From contig CAIIXF020000001.1 in NCBI GenBank assembly GCA_903813345.2, positions 53,587,885-53,647,884 on the forward strand: a DNA stretch of 60,000 nucleotides, written 5' to 3'. Below are positions 48,001 through 59,700 of this stretch, piece by piece. Position numbers and translations under genes: made by a program. Under the pieces are notes generated by a model. That model did not search any database. It was not told where the DNA came from and saw only the letters and a program-made list of their open reading frames with translations. Source of the DNA: Owenia fusiformis. Taxonomy: Eukaryota > Annelida > Polychaeta > Sabellida > Oweniidae. Each line of letters opens with the position of its first letter. The first letter of the stretch is position 1.

Positions 48001-51000
48001 TTGCTCTGAAAAGACTGAAGATGGAGAAAGAGAAGGAGGGATTTCCTATCACTTCTCTGAGAGAGATCAGTACAATTCTCAAGGGGCAACATGAGAACAT
48101 TGTCACTGTCCGTGTAAGTTACAACCTAATGCTGGATGTGTAGTGGTTTTGTTTGTACAGCATTTGATTATTTCAGTGTCCCATGCATCATATTTTGCAC
48201 CCAGTGTGAAGGCTTTTGGCATCAAGGTCCTTGGAAAGGGAGATTTCAGGGGTTCAAGCATCAAAAATCCTTTCAAAATCATGCAGTTTTTCACCATTCT
48301 GAACATTTTTCAAGTGAATTTGGGCCAAAGTTGTTCAATGTGAACCCCCTGGAATTTTTTGAAATGTGAACCCCCTTGGAAAAAGCTGGATACGGGCCTG
48401 CCATCACACAAGCTCATTATTCTCGTATCGCATGTATTTGCATATGAGAAGTGATTTTAAGACAATTTTTATCGTACCTAACAAGAGGTACGATATTGTA
48501 GTCAGCTTGACGGGCGGCGGGCGGGCGGCGTCTCACTTTTCAGCCTGTCTACAGGTTTCCAGCCAAATCATTTCAGGGATTCATCTGAAATTTTCAGGGA
48601 TGTTTCTACATATCAATGTCAAGAACTAATTAGTTTTTGGGCATTCTGGGTAAATCTTAAGGTGGCCATTTTGGATTTTCCGTCCTAAAATCTTCACTTT
48701 CAAGACTTGTCTACAGGTTTCCAGCCAAACCATTTGAGGGATTCATCTGAAATTTTCAGGGATGTTTCTACATATCAACGTCAAGAACTGATAAGTTTTG
48801 GGGCATTCTGGGTAAATTTTAAGGTGGCCATTTTGGATTTTCCATCCTAAAATCTTCACTTTCAAGACTTGTCTACAGGTTTTCAGCCAAACCATTTGAG
48901 GGATTCATCTGAAATTTTCAGGGATGTTTCTACATATCAACATCAAGAACTGATTAGTTTTTGGGCATTCTGGGTAAATCTTAAGGTGGCCATTTTGGAT
49001 TTTCCGTTCTAAAAGCTTCACTTTCAAGACTTGTCTACAGGTTTCCAGCCAAACCATTTGAGGGATTCATCTGAAATTTTCAGGGATGTTTCTACGTATC
49101 AATGTCAAGAACTGATTAGTTTTTGGCCATTGTGAGTAAATTTTAAGGTGGCCATTTTGGATTTTCCGTCCTAAAATCTTCACTTTCAAGACTTGTCTAC
49201 AGAATTTCAGCCAAACCATTTGAGGGATTCATCTGAAATTTTCAGGGATGTTTCTACATATCAACGTCAAGAACTGATTGGTTTTTGGGCATTCTGGGTA
49301 AATTTTAAGGTGGCCATTTTGGATTTTCCGTCCTAAAATCTTCACTTTCAAGACTTGGCTACAGGTTTCCAGCCAAACCATTTGAGGGATTCATCTGAAA
49401 TTTTCAGGGATGTTTCTACATATCAACGTCAAGAACTGATTGGTTTTTGGGCATTCTGGGTAAATTTTAAGGTGGCCATTTTGGATTTTCCGTCCTAAAA
49501 TCTTCACTTTGAGACTTCACTGTAGACTTGTCTACAGGTTTCCAGCCAAACCGTTCAAATTTTTACATATGTTACACAGTGATAAGTTCTAGAGCTGATT
49601 AACTTTTCTGCGGCCATCTTGCTTTCTTGGTCAACAAGACCACAATGCTGTGTTTTAGGTACGATATTGTTCACGTCTGTGCCTTGTTCTATTTGTGAAC
49701 CTTTTGAAAAATACTCAACATTTTGATGTAAAAACTATAAATTACTGTAGTAATGTAATTCCTTTTAACATTAACAGTGATGTAATTCTTTCAGGAAATA
49801 GTGGTAGGAAGCAATATGGACAAGATCTATATAGTAATGGACTATGTAGAACATGATCTCAAGAGTCTTATGGAGTCAATGAAGCAACCATTCCTTGTTG
49901 GTAAGTGAATATTGTATTGTTTATACACATATGCGGATGTGTTCATAGTACTATCCGTGTAGTTTAATGGGAGAATATCAAGAAACAGTAAAATCTGTTT
50001 TATCAAAATGCCACAAGGACTTGTCAGAAAGTGTTCAGATTATCCATCGTTCACATTTCAAAGTGAGTCAATGGGAGACATAGTTGGGACTGAGAAAAGG
50101 TGTTCACATTGAGAGTTGTTCAGATTACAAAGGTGTTCAAATAATGTATAGATAGTCCATATCATTAGTTATAAGAGAACATGTGGTGTGTATTTTTTGA
50201 GGGTGTATATCTGACTATTCAACAATTCAATAATGGTTGACTTTTGATTTATGATTGTCGCAAGATTAGAAATTCTAACCTAGCATTGAATATTGCAGGT
50301 GAAGTTAAAACCCTGATGCTGCAGTTGCTACGTGCAGTCAACCATCTCCATGACAACTGGATCCTCCATAGAGATCTGAAGACATCAAATCTCTTACTTA
50401 GCCATAAAGGTATCCTGAAAGTTGGAGACTTTGGCCTTGCCCGTGAATATGGGTCCCCTCTGAAGCCGTATACCCCCATAGTTGTAACACTATGGTACAG
50501 GGCCCCTGAGCTGCTTCTAGGGACAAAGCAATATGATACTGCCATTGATGTGTGGAGTGTAGGCTGTATATTTGCAGAGTTTCTCACTATGAAACCACTG
50601 TTCCCTGGCAAGTCAGAGATTGATGAACTCAATAGAATATTTAAAGTAAGCATTTGATTATTATATATTTCAATGGTAGCTCAGCGTTCCCTTACTCGTC
50701 TATTTTAAGCTATTTCAGAAAATAAGCTTCATGGGTTCTTACAGCGTATTTCACCTTTTTTGACAGAGATGTAAAATTTGCCAAATTTTATGAATAGTAA
50801 GAATAAAAAACCTCATTCCCTCATACATCTTCAAAAATGAAATAATTCAAAACAATATCTTGATTTTGCTAACCTTAATGTATTCTGCAAAAACATAACC
50901 ATATCCTATATATAGAATATCTACATCTTTTCTTCACCTTAATTTAGTTTGAATCTTAAAGGAGCAACAAAATAATTTAGTACAATATATCATGCCATGT

Positions 51001-54000
51001 TAATATATTGTGCCACGTGCAGTAATAAAGAATCTGTTGTATACTTATTAAAATTGGCACAATATGTATTTTATTTGTCATTGTATAACTTCAATAACAC
51101 TCGCATATTATCTATTTGTAGGACTTAGGAACTCCTAATGAAAAGATTTGGCCAGGTGTTGGTGATCTTCCAACCATGAAAAAATGCACATTTGCAGAAT
51201 ATCCGTACAATACTCTAAGGAACAGATTTGGCTCTTACCTCACTGAGAAAGGATTTGAGCTTGTAAACAAGTAAGAACTTTATCGCATCCATGGGTTCTG
51301 TATTGTAATCAGTTTAGGTGGATCTATATTGTGATCAGTTTAGGTGGGTCTGTATTGTGATCAGTTTAGGTGGGTCTATATTAGGTGGGTGGGGAGGTGG
51401 TTGGGCAAGTCTTGTTCAAAGGTTCCCAGTCAAACCATTTCAGGGATTCATTTTTTTCAAATTCTTATTGTGATAGGAGGGTTTGTATGAAAAATGCAAT
51501 TAATAGCTTTTGAAATATATAAAATATCAATTTACTTTCTCCATTGTTTGGATTAACACTCTTCACATTTAAAGTTTTTTGCTTAATCATGAGTCAAATT
51601 ATAAATAAATTATAGAGAAGCCATCTGTCCTTCCATGTGTGTCAGGGATAACTCAATTTTTGGTCAACAGATTTCATTCAAAGTAGCTTCTAATGTTTTG
51701 TTAAAAGTATCATTTCAAAAACCAGATATCGGATTAGATGTTATGTTTTGAACCTTATGGGCATATAATAATAGGATCTTTGTTCAAGGAGATGTTTTAT
51801 TTTTCTACTCCTTGGAGTTGCTGTTTTTTAATTCACATTAATCATTTTCATGCCAGAAAGGTCCCAGTAAAAGGTAACAAATAAAATGCAATAAATGAAG
51901 TTATATTTAGGTTCTGTATAATATATGTACATTTTATGTATGTCATGTTTATGAAGCATGATGATCCATAATGTAATTGTGTGTACATACATTTTTTATT
52001 TATACTATATTGTTTTAACTGCTTGAAGCACTAAACCCATTTTATTAGTTTTTGATACGTGTATTATATCAAAATTGTGTTAGTGTCTCAAACTGAAAAT
52101 AAAAAATTACTTTTAGCAAATTGAAATAAGCAAACATAACTACTGTAATAGTAAAGTATTGTGTCCAAATGTTAATTGTTATTGAATTTCATTTCATGAT
52201 GCATTTCCTTTCAAATGTTGATTTTTTGTTCTCTGAATGTTTTCTCTTTTAGTTCCAAACTTTCTTCTGTAATTCCTGAATAATTCACATTATTCCCTTG
52301 GATCAATGACCAGTTCATGGTTAAATGATTGTAAACTGTTACTCTGCTTTAATTTTTTGGAGGAAGAATGGATGAACTTCTTCATGATGAACTTTATGAA
52401 GAAAATGATAACTCCACTGATGGCACATGAGAGAACCACAAATAGTCCTATAACATCCAGCAACAAATATTGAAATATGTTCAGGTTGTTTGCGCCCTGT
52501 GAATGCAGGTGGGATGCTCCTCATGACGTATAACATAATCAACCCAATAGGCAACCTTGTCCTTTGGGCTAATAGGCTGGCTGTGATATATAGCAGCAGC
52601 TTTCTTTGCATTTTCCTCATATGTGGTGTTATACAGTACCTCTGTCATCGCTGATTGAAGCAGTTTGCTTGTTAAATCCCTTAGATTTATGGTCTTGAGC
52701 GAACCAACACGATTGGCTAGTTTTTCACAGTTGTATAATTGATCAACTATAAATGGGATGCCAACACTTGGGACTGCACTGTCGAGGGCTTCAAATGTTG
52801 CTGATACACCAGTGTTGCACAAACAGTTTCACCTTACTGTGTGCCAATAAATCTCTCTGTGGGATCCATTCGCTGATGAATGTATTATCCCCAAGCTGTT
52901 TCGGTTTCGGCCCTTCGTAACTCCAGATAACTGTTTGTTTCATGCTAGCAAATGCTTCTGCGAAAACTTCTGCCATTTCCGTTGGTAAATTAGGAAACAA
53001 TGATCCAAAGCTTGCAACAATGACGCCATGGTCGTTAGCTTTTTCAACAATGTGCTTAAATATTCCACTCAGAGGTTCAGCTTTGTCCAGAAAGAAACCT
53101 TCCACAGATATTATGTGGGGCATGAATGGGGCAGGATAATGAAGTGTTTATAGTTTAGGCAAACTTGTTTCACCTTTTCTTGCGCTGCAGCTGCATAGTA
53201 TTGAAAACGAAGGAATTCCCATGTGTTAGATAATCATTCCAATATATGCATTTTATCACTTAAATGAGAGTTTGTCAAGTCTGTTGGTATATATGATGGG
53301 TTGATAGGGTATATGAAATCATGTGCCATTGGTCCCCAGTTAGAATATACAATAACTGGAACATTGAAGTGGCCACCTAGAACCCTGCCAAAGTAATTGT
53401 TAGCATCAGCAATGATCACATCAAATGATTGCTCAGACAATTTTTTCCAAGTGTCCATATCTCGAATGACATTATTTAAAGCTTCTGGATACATATGCGG
53501 CCAAATCAGCCTAACTACATCTGGCCATGATAAACCAATGAATGAGTTCACCCAATCCGTGTTATCTGTTGACTGTGCTTTATCAGGATCTCCTTGCGGT
53601 TCCTTGTATGTAATCACATTGAATCTGTTTACAGTGACAGCCATATTCTTTCCAGCTATGTTGAACAGTTTCATGCTATGTAGTTCACTGCTAAACAGGA
53701 AGTTTATTTTATGTCCTCTTTGCTGGAGAATATCTCCCAATTTGATTATGTTTGACACACAACTGGTGTATCCTACGTCCAGGGGAGCTATTAGAATGTT
53801 TGCTCCATTGCAGAATTCAAAAAATTGGATCATTAGAAAGAAATACATTTTAGTCATGTTTAAACCAGTTCACTTCTTTACCTTCTTTTTGTGCATTCTT
53901 TGGTAGTTCAATTCAACCTATTTTATGTGTTTTTATCAGTGGTATTGTATTTCAGTTTGAAGGTCACAGTGACTACGTCATTACAGTATACAGGGTGGTC

Positions 54001-55939
54001 CAAAAAAGTGAACCCCTGCACCAGGCTATAATTTCCTTAATACATGCATGAATATGCTCATATTATCATATCTTGTAGAGAAAGGTCTAAAATTTTTGTT
54101 GATTCCATAATGTATTCTCAATTTTGAATTTTGTAGAAATTACAAAACTTTACAAGACATGCCTAAAATTAGATATTGTGCAAAATTTTACCTATGTTAT
54201 TCACAGAAATTGTTAAAACACATTGGATGATCTTAAAAAAGCTTGCAGTGAGAGATATAAGTTTAAGCCATACCATATGACAAATGGGTCATTATTTGGG
54301 CAGAAAACACATTTCACAATATTATTGACCATTTTGAAGCAGTTTTAACCATTCAACAGTTATGGGGCATGTTACCTACACAAACGGTTCGAGCGGGGCA
54401 AAGTTACCCCCTGTGCCTCAAATCTGAGAAGGCATTCATATAAATATCTTACAAAAATCAAACGGAAATCTAATTTAAGTATTTTGAGCCATATTTCATT
54501 AGAATTGGTCCATGATTAAGACCATTTCTTTGGATCAAAATAACTTTGCAACTTACTGAGGCAGGGTGTTAATTTTTACACTATAATGTGCAGGATACAA
54601 AATCAAACAAAGTCAGAAAACATTATGTGTTTCACAGACTGAGGCTAAAAAGATTCCCACTGGAAGATTGTTGAAGGCTTGACGAATCGCAAATGTTGAA
54701 GTTCCATTTTATGGATTTTCAGTGATGTTTGGTTAGGGCTTATAATTTCTGCAAATTTCAAGACTACGAAAAATGTATGGTACCAACAAATATTTTAGAC
54801 CTCCTCTACAACATGTGAAAATATGAAAGGATTCCTGCAAGTAATAAGGGAAATATAGCCTGTTGCAACAGTTCACTTTTTGGACCACCCTGTATATTTA
54901 TTATATATTATGGCTGGTTCAATATAAATACTGCTGAATATGGAGAGCAGTAGACACTTAGAGGCGAACTATAGAAACTTTTTCATGAGAGATTTTTGAT
55001 TAGGATATGGAATTACCCTCTTGCTGGTGTGCGATTTGTATCATAAGAAAGAAGATTTAATTTATTCTACTTTATGTTTGCTCCATAAGAATTTATTTCT
55101 ATTTTATTTTGTAGGCTGAATTATTAAGGTGGTGCTGCCATCTTTGTGTAGACAAATTCTACACTACCTGATGATGTTTAATGTACATATTTTTCAGATT
55201 TTTGACTTATGATCCGAAGAAGAGAATAAAAGCTCAAGATGCCTTGAAGCATGAATTCTTCAAGGAATCTCCCCAACCAGTTGACCCCTCAATGTTCCCT
55301 ACCTGGCCTGCCAAGAGTGAGCAGAACAGAAAACATGGCAATACCCCTAAACCTCCATCTGGGGGTAAGGGGGCTTATGCTAAACTTTTGGTGAGTACCC
55401 TTTTTGATAAAATATGAATGCATTTCTCACTTCATCTCTTAGCTGATTGAGTTATCTTGCAAATCTGAACTTTCCTTGGGTTCTGCTAACAAGATAACTC
55501 AGGTGTAGATATCCATTGAAGGCACTGAGTTTCTTGTTACCATTGACTTCTACATTTATATATTAAATATGTATTGTATTATGATCCCTAGAGAGATAAA
55601 GTAGTTATTAAACTGTTCCTTTCTAGGCTAAATAGAAAAATTATTTATAAAAACAGTTGACTCGGCTAAATTTGGCTACTTTAGTTACTTTGCAGTTTGA
55701 TTTTTGAGGAATCACATCTGATTATCAGATTATAGTATTCTTTATTGAAACTATACCAGAGACCTCTATTTCACCTCATATTATAGTTACACCAGAGTCA
55801 TCTATTTTATTTCGTTTGTTTCCAGGGAGATGATGACATAGAGCAAGTGTTGGCCACAGGGGGCGCTGGTTTCCATCTCCAAACCGCAACTAAGGGGATA
55901 TCATCTGGTGCTGTGCCTAGTTTCAGTCTCAAGTTCTAG
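39063..55939 (+). CDS. CDK11: CDK11 (PITSLRE) protein kinase, complete, 14 coding exons
   Basis: Exons: 39063-39166, 39675-39790, 40066-40561, 41017-41156, 41380-41664, 46309-46473, 46933-46983, 47368-47607, 47992-48113, 49795-49900, 50299-50645, 51122-51270, 55198-55390 and 55826-55939. They sum to 2628 nt (875 codons plus stop), all phases matching. The N-terminal half is R/E/D/K-rich with RD and SR repeats, then an acidic stretch (exons 6-8), as in vertebrate CDK11. The kinase domain starts near residue 514: [10 protein letters not shown]-loop, VALKR lysine (about 539), the name-giving PITSLRE (about 551-557), HRDLKTSN (about 632), DFG (about 652), [14 protein letters not shown] activation segment. 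The C-terminus GDDD...SFSLKF is conserved. CDK11 partners cyclin L in the nucleus, acts in pre-mRNA splicing and transcription, and has mitotic roles. All junctions are GT-AG except possibly intron 1. Introns carry LINEs, a tandem-repeat element and a reversed UGT pseudogene. Confidence 0.97.
39797..39927 (+). mobile_element. short LINE 3'-tail insertion in CDK11 intron 2 with 12-bp TSD
   Basis: 131 bp ending in (AATAAATAAT...)AAAAAA. It is flanked by ATCAAGGTAAGA at 39785-39796 and 39928-39939, a perfect 12-bp direct repeat. The 3' part (TATATCAATGAAATAAA) matches the end of the jockey-like element at 43870-46130, read on the minus strand, so it is most likely a severely 5'-truncated relative. 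The target duplication contains the exon-2 splice donor, so that donor now exists twice (39791 and 39934). Confidence 0.85.
41971..43869 (-). mobile_element. 5'-truncated LINE with restriction-like endonuclease (R2/NeSL-type)
   Basis: Lies in CDK11 intron 5 on the opposite strand. The 3' end is an A-tail (T run 41971-41979 on +). The 5' truncation falls just after the reverse-transcriptase YADD position, because the remaining protein opens with thumb-domain sequence directly at the junction. Downstream of the ORF is a 3'UTR of about 225 bp. On its 5' side it directly abuts the poly(A) of another LINE (43870). Confidence 0.85.
42203..43864 (-). pseudogene. C-terminal half of R2/NeSL-type LINE polyprotein
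   Basis: An uninterrupted 553-codon frame. Its start ([10 protein letters not shown]) is the first available Met in a truncated protein, not a true N-terminus; the reverse-transcriptase fingers and palm with YADD are missing. Residues 1-160 look like RT thumb sequence ([14 protein letters not shown]). A CCHC zinc finger follows at C330, C333, H342, C347. The endonuclease carries RPD at 442-444, then 14 residues, then E459 in ELTVPWEE, then KYNKYQ at 475-480. This is the R/KPD-x(12-14)-D/E pattern of the restriction-like endonuclease of the R2/NeSL/Hero groups. The open frame suggests a fairly young insertion, but without its RT core it is inert. Confidence 0.85.
43870..46130 (-). mobile_element. 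5'-truncated jockey/CR1-type LINE
   Basis: On the minus strand in CDK11 intron 5. The poly(A) tail is the T-rich run 43870-43889 on +, with AATAAA (43900-43905 on the complement) upstream. The coding frame stays open upstream of its first in-frame Met (45984) through [15 protein letters not shown] to about 46110. The 5' boundary is therefore a truncation near 46130, inside the segment before the RT. No clear target-site duplication was found. Confidence 0.85.
44173..45984 (-). pseudogene. LINE reverse transcriptase (5'-truncated, otherwise open)
   Basis: 603 codons from an internal Met, with further in-frame RT sequence upstream. RT motifs in order: NYRPISLL (49-56), [12 protein letters not shown] (119-130), [12 protein letters not shown] (181-192) and the catalytic YADD (210-213). 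A long thumb/C-terminal region follows, with a Cys/His cluster [16 protein letters not shown] near the end. This is the layout of Jockey/CR1-like RTs, which carry an upstream APE endonuclease; that part has been lost here. It reads without stops, so the insertion is probably recent. Labelled pseudogene because the N-terminal half is absent. Confidence 0.85.
48277..48310 (+). repeat. short dispersed repeat shared with 24985-25065
   Basis: TTCAAAATCATGCAGTTTTT followed by CACCATTCTGA matches the reverse complement of a stretch at about 25010-25055. It lies in CDK11 intron 9, next to the tandem-repeat element. Class unknown. Confidence 0.5.
48470..49666 (-). mobile_element. HINE-like element D with 162-bp tandem array
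   Basis: In CDK11 intron 9. The hairpin TATCGTACCT/AGGTACGATA at 48470-48495 (6-nt loop) is one end; AGGTACGATA at 49657-49666 is the opposite terminus and equals one hairpin arm. Next to the hairpin is a GGCG-rich patch (48509-48532), then about seven tandem units. The ACAGGTTTCCAGCC phrase recurs at 48551, 48713, 48875, 49037, 49199 and 49361, exactly 162 bp apart; the next is 173 bp on, with a small insertion. Each unit contains GGTGGCCATTTTGGATTTTC. The arrangement mirrors family A although the sequence is different. Confidence 0.75.
51297..51450. repeat. 26-bp tandem repeat followed by relic of a family-D unit
   Basis: Just after CDK11 exon 12. Three 26-bp copies of TCTRTATTGTGATCAGTTTA + GGTGGR run from 51297, ending in a G-rich patch. 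Then CCCAGTCAAACCATTTCAGG and GATTCAT match the family-D unit (CCAGCCAAACCATTTGAGGG). Probably the end of a degraded family-D element. Confidence 0.55.
51451..52289. other. CDK11 intron 12, nothing recognised
   Basis: AT-rich intron between the repeat relic and the reversed UGT pseudogene. Confidence 0.5.
52290..53857 (-). pseudogene. UDP-glycosyltransferase (UGT) pseudogene nested in CDK11 intron 12
   Basis: Intronless, opposite to CDK11. From the ATG at 53857 a hydrophobic signal-like start ([15 protein letters not shown]) leads into the acceptor-binding half of a UGT. The C-terminal half has the donor-site signature ([20 protein letters not shown], then a Gly-rich [15 protein letters not shown] region). 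It ends with a membrane anchor ([18 protein letters not shown]) and a basic tail closing at TAA 52290-52292. It is dead: an in-frame TGA at 53234-53236 (CGA would fit the family); a deletion of roughly 35-40 codons with frame change near 53140-53165; and frame changes near 52810-52820 (at the signature) and 52495-52505 (before the anchor). UGTs conjugate sugars to small lipophilic compounds in the ER. Either a processed copy or an intron-poor UGT that decayed. Confidence 0.85.
53991..54892. mobile_element. mariner-like TA-flanked element in CDK11 intron 12
   Basis: TA|CAGGGTGGTCCAAAAAAGTG on the left and GTTCACTTTTTGGACCACCC, then TG|TA, on the right. The arms match imperfectly over 150 bp or more (AACAGGCTATA, TTCCTTATTAC, GTCTAAAAT, TTGTTG). 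902 bp, no transposase seen. Lies about 130 bp upstream of the UGT pseudogene start and 300 bp before CDK11 exon 13. Confidence 0.75.
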
Positions 55940-56526
55940 AAATGTCATATGTTTAAAAGTTCCAGTGATGTCATCTGTCTGAAGTTCTTGGGATGTCATC
56001 TGTATGAAGTCTAATGATGTCATTAGTGGAAAGATCTTGCATAGTCATTCGTCCAAGCTCAAGTTATGTTATCACTCTTTGAAGCTCTACAGCAAAGCTC
56101 AATGGCTCAATATTTCTACTGTTCCAGAACATATACAAAGATATTTGTCAAATTGTGATGAAATTCTTATTGCACGAACTGGAAATGATTGAGCAAACTG
56201 AGCATATGATTATGTTCAGGAAACTAACCAATATAATAAACTAAAAATATTAAATCCATCAATGATAAACTATTGAAAAAACTGACAATAATTTCAGCGA
56301 AAAATCGCAACATCGAATTGTTAACGCCATCTATATGGTTGTTAAAGTGACAATTTACATTGACAAGTTGACTCCATGGTGCCTACTGCCATCTATAGTT
56401 CAGATGTATCTAGGTAAGGGATGCCACATATATATACTAACATATAGTATAAGATGTTCCCTTTTAGTATTTACATAAGTGCATGCTGTAGTATATCTAA
56501 CACAGAAGCCAAAAAATGGGTTATTG
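55940..56526 (+). other. CDK11 3'UTR (probable) with AATAAA at 56235-56240
   Basis: Follows the CDK11 stop. It contains several TGATGTCATC repeats right after the stop (55960-56020) and an AATAAA at 56235-56240 as the nearest polyadenylation candidate. Additional AATAAA hexamers occur farther right (for example near 57492). Confidence 0.5.
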
Positions 56527-56743
56527 AGCTGTCACACTTGGGTTCACCGTTCACCACCATGTGAAAACTTTGGGACAGGCTGCGGGACATGGCATGGACA
56601 CACAGTCGGCAAAACAATCAGTTTTGCAGTAAGATAGCTCCTATCACACAAAATACAAAAATAAATGAATTAATTCAAAAATTAATGCCCAAAATTAGCC
56701 ACACCATGGCGAATGGTGAGCCCACATGGCTAATGTGACAGCT
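56527..56743. mobile_element. small MITE family AGCTGTCACA, copy 2
   Basis: Terminal AGCTGTCACA and its perfect inverse TGTGACAGCT, then GGTTCACC/GGTGAGCC as a second inverted pair. The core is shared with 13261-13428. 217 bp. Target duplication not clear (an ATT-containing stretch outside both ends). Confidence 0.65.
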
Positions 56744-59700
56744 ATTAGATAGAGCAAGCTCCGTATTCAGTTACAGTAAAACACTGCTTAGACCAGCCTG
56801 AAGTGTTTGAATTGAGAGGTGTTCATATCTTGAGGTTCTGATAGCATGAGAGTCACACAAGGAGAATAGAAATGTGAACATTTTGATGCGTTTATTAAAT
56901 TTAAAGAATGTGATTACATGTTGAGGGAATAAATAAGTGTTCACATTTTCGCTGTGTTTGCACTGAGATGTTCACATACCCATGTTATATTTTACCTTAT
57001 TTGCCATGTTTTGTGGGGGTTTTGTGCTAGACAGTAGTGTGAACATCAACCTTTCATTGAAATTATATATTCTGAAACCTTAATTGGAAAAAATTGAATT
57101 TTTTCATGAAACACTGTCTGAAGTGAAAATTTTGTATGTAAAGATTGATCTAAAGGTTTTCACATTTCATATAGTGCTCAATCATATTCAATCTTATGAA
57201 TGACCTTTTTAATCAAGTGGCCTTGATACCTTTTAATGCTTGAACCTGAAAAAGGATATGTCATCTCGTACGAGAAAAAGATGGTTATATCATGACGGTG
57301 TAAAGATTGTTGAACTTTAGTTAGGAACAAGAAAAAATGCATATTCTTGTGTGGATCTTTGCGACTTTTCTGTAATTTTTAAGAGTTGATAATCTGGAGT
57401 CAGACTTTGCAGGACAGTTGCAGATACATCCAGTTGATATAAAAGAGATAGCAAAGCTATTTTTAGATAATTTGTACAGATAATTTGCTAAATAAATTAT
57501 TTACAGAAAACATTTATTCAGTAGAGTATTTTATTTAAATTCTGCGGTCACTTTGTGGTCAAATAGGCATTGGCAAATTTTTAATAGTTTGATTAGGAAA
57601 TGACAAATGACCATTAAACATTAACAATCAAAGAAATCTGTTTTTTATAACTTGCTCCTTCCTGACCACAGTTTACAATCTAGAGGTGTGGTTTCTTTCA
57701 TGCGATATCTTTTTAAAATAATGTTGACCAAATACTCCTCCTATTATTTGACCAAACCAGTGATTGAGGTTTTGGTGCGAATATTTCAAGTAGATTTGTA
57801 GTGTTTAATTTAAGTCAACTGAAATTTTCAAGTCTTCGATGCTTAAAATATTCAGTTGCTGATAAAAAGTTGGGTTTCCCCTGTAGTTAAATGATTTTCT
57901 AAAATAGTCCAGACTAATTCACTGTGAAAAGATATGAAATCTTATTTTAGGAGTCAACCTAATTAGCTTCAATACAAAGCACTTAAAGATAAAATAATGC
58001 TGAATATTGTTTTAAAGGCAACCACATTTTCTGTTTCTTGTTTGGATCATCAAGTTTTCTGCCGCAAATTTGCCACAAGTCTGAATGCATAGTGACCAGA
58101 CTCTCCCAGTGTAAACATCCCCACTGTTTTATATTGATATAATCTTGGATATGATATCTTTAGAATTTATTCCCTGTTTAGTACCTGTTAGTTAACATTC
58201 TCGTGGGATTGTCTTCAAAGACGAATTGATTTATGGGGGAGAAAGTCTATTTTTGTCAGAATCGAGAACTTTGGTGGTTGTTAAGTTAATATGCGTATCA
58301 AGATGAAAGAAGCATTGAAAACTTGGGTTTCAGCACCTCTCTCTAACTTGAGCTATCAGAAATTACACAAGACAATAAATTTGCTTAACCCCTGATCCTA
58401 AACACTTCAAAAATCATATTGGTGTGCAACTTGCACCATCAACAGACTTTGATAGATACTCTGTTTACTTAAAATATCAACACTTGACAAAATAGTTGGA
58501 AATAAAGAATCACATGAGGCATGTTCATCTTTAAGAACTTCTCATTCTGCTTACTAGGTAAGGTATGTTCATGTTTCAGTCATGATATTTTCAAAAATAA
58601 TGTTTCGTTCATAGTCCATCAGTAATGAATTATAACATACATAGGGGCCTTATTGAGGGGTTGAGCTACATAACATTTTTTTCAAATATGGCTTCCAAAT
58701 TATGAACAAAAAGCATAAAAAGTTTGTTCATAATTTGTTCATATGCCTCTTTATCTATAAACACAACAAATATCTTCAAATTATCATTTTGCTAGTAGTT
58801 ATGAAATTACATATAAATTCCTGTTGGCTATTCTGCTCCCCCATCTTAATATAAGGAAAATGAGATGTTCTTAAGCTTATAGCTTCAAATTCAGAATTTC
58901 CTAGTTATTGAAAATCTGGATTGTAAAATGAGTAGATCCCTTGGTGAGGTGTATGTGTAAGTAATAGTAGCCCTTTATGAGATGCCCCCTCAGTATGTGT
59001 AAGTAATAAGTAATAATACCCCTTTATTATTATTATCCCTCAGCTAGCAAAAGTGAGAAGACCCCTTGGTTGCTTCTGAATGAATGTTGTCTGGTCCACA
59101 AGTGTCAATGGAAGACAAATTAACAGGCATCAAAGCACTCACCAGTGACATTACAAGGCAGATAACAATGTGATATTCTCCAGCAAAGAGCAGATAGGAG
59201 TACCTGATAACTACACTGACACTGGATACTGTGTTGACAAATTCAAACAATTCTTAATTTGTGTGCTACTTCAGTCATGAAATTACAACATTTAGCCGGA
59301 AACTCAGCATGTTTTTTCATCAATGTTTTTTACAGATTATTTTGTGTTCAAGGTTCGTGAAGTGGGACAGTAAGACTGGGTGGTTGACTGGTTCTTTTCA
59401 GAGTTATCCTGCTCACGTGGTGTATCAGTGAACATGTAATGGGGCACCGCTTCCATGTAATGGGCCACCACTTGATTCTATTTCCAGGATCGTAAATATC
59501 CTGTTTTTGTTCTTTGTGGTTTTGATCTGATTTTGAATAATGAGATTTCCCAGATTCACAATTTATTTAAACAGTTTCTTATTTTCGATATTTTAGGTAA
59601 AATGTAGGAAAAACTGAAGTTCATTTCAGCCAATATCTTTATATTTAATATCAGAAAAAAATTATTTAAAAAACTTGATGCCAGGAATATAAACTTGTTC

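Noticed and set aside
48530-49600. Regularly spaced repeats suggesting a CRISPR-like array
   Set aside because: The whole 162-bp unit repeats, there are no unique spacers, and the DNA is animal nuclear.
50249-50653. 134-codon minus-strand frame
   Set aside because: Antisense of CDK11 exon 11, which encodes clear kinase motifs on +.
59044-59250. Hydrophobic 68-codon minus-strand frame
   Set aside because: No homology recognised, no promoter or splice context; likely chance.
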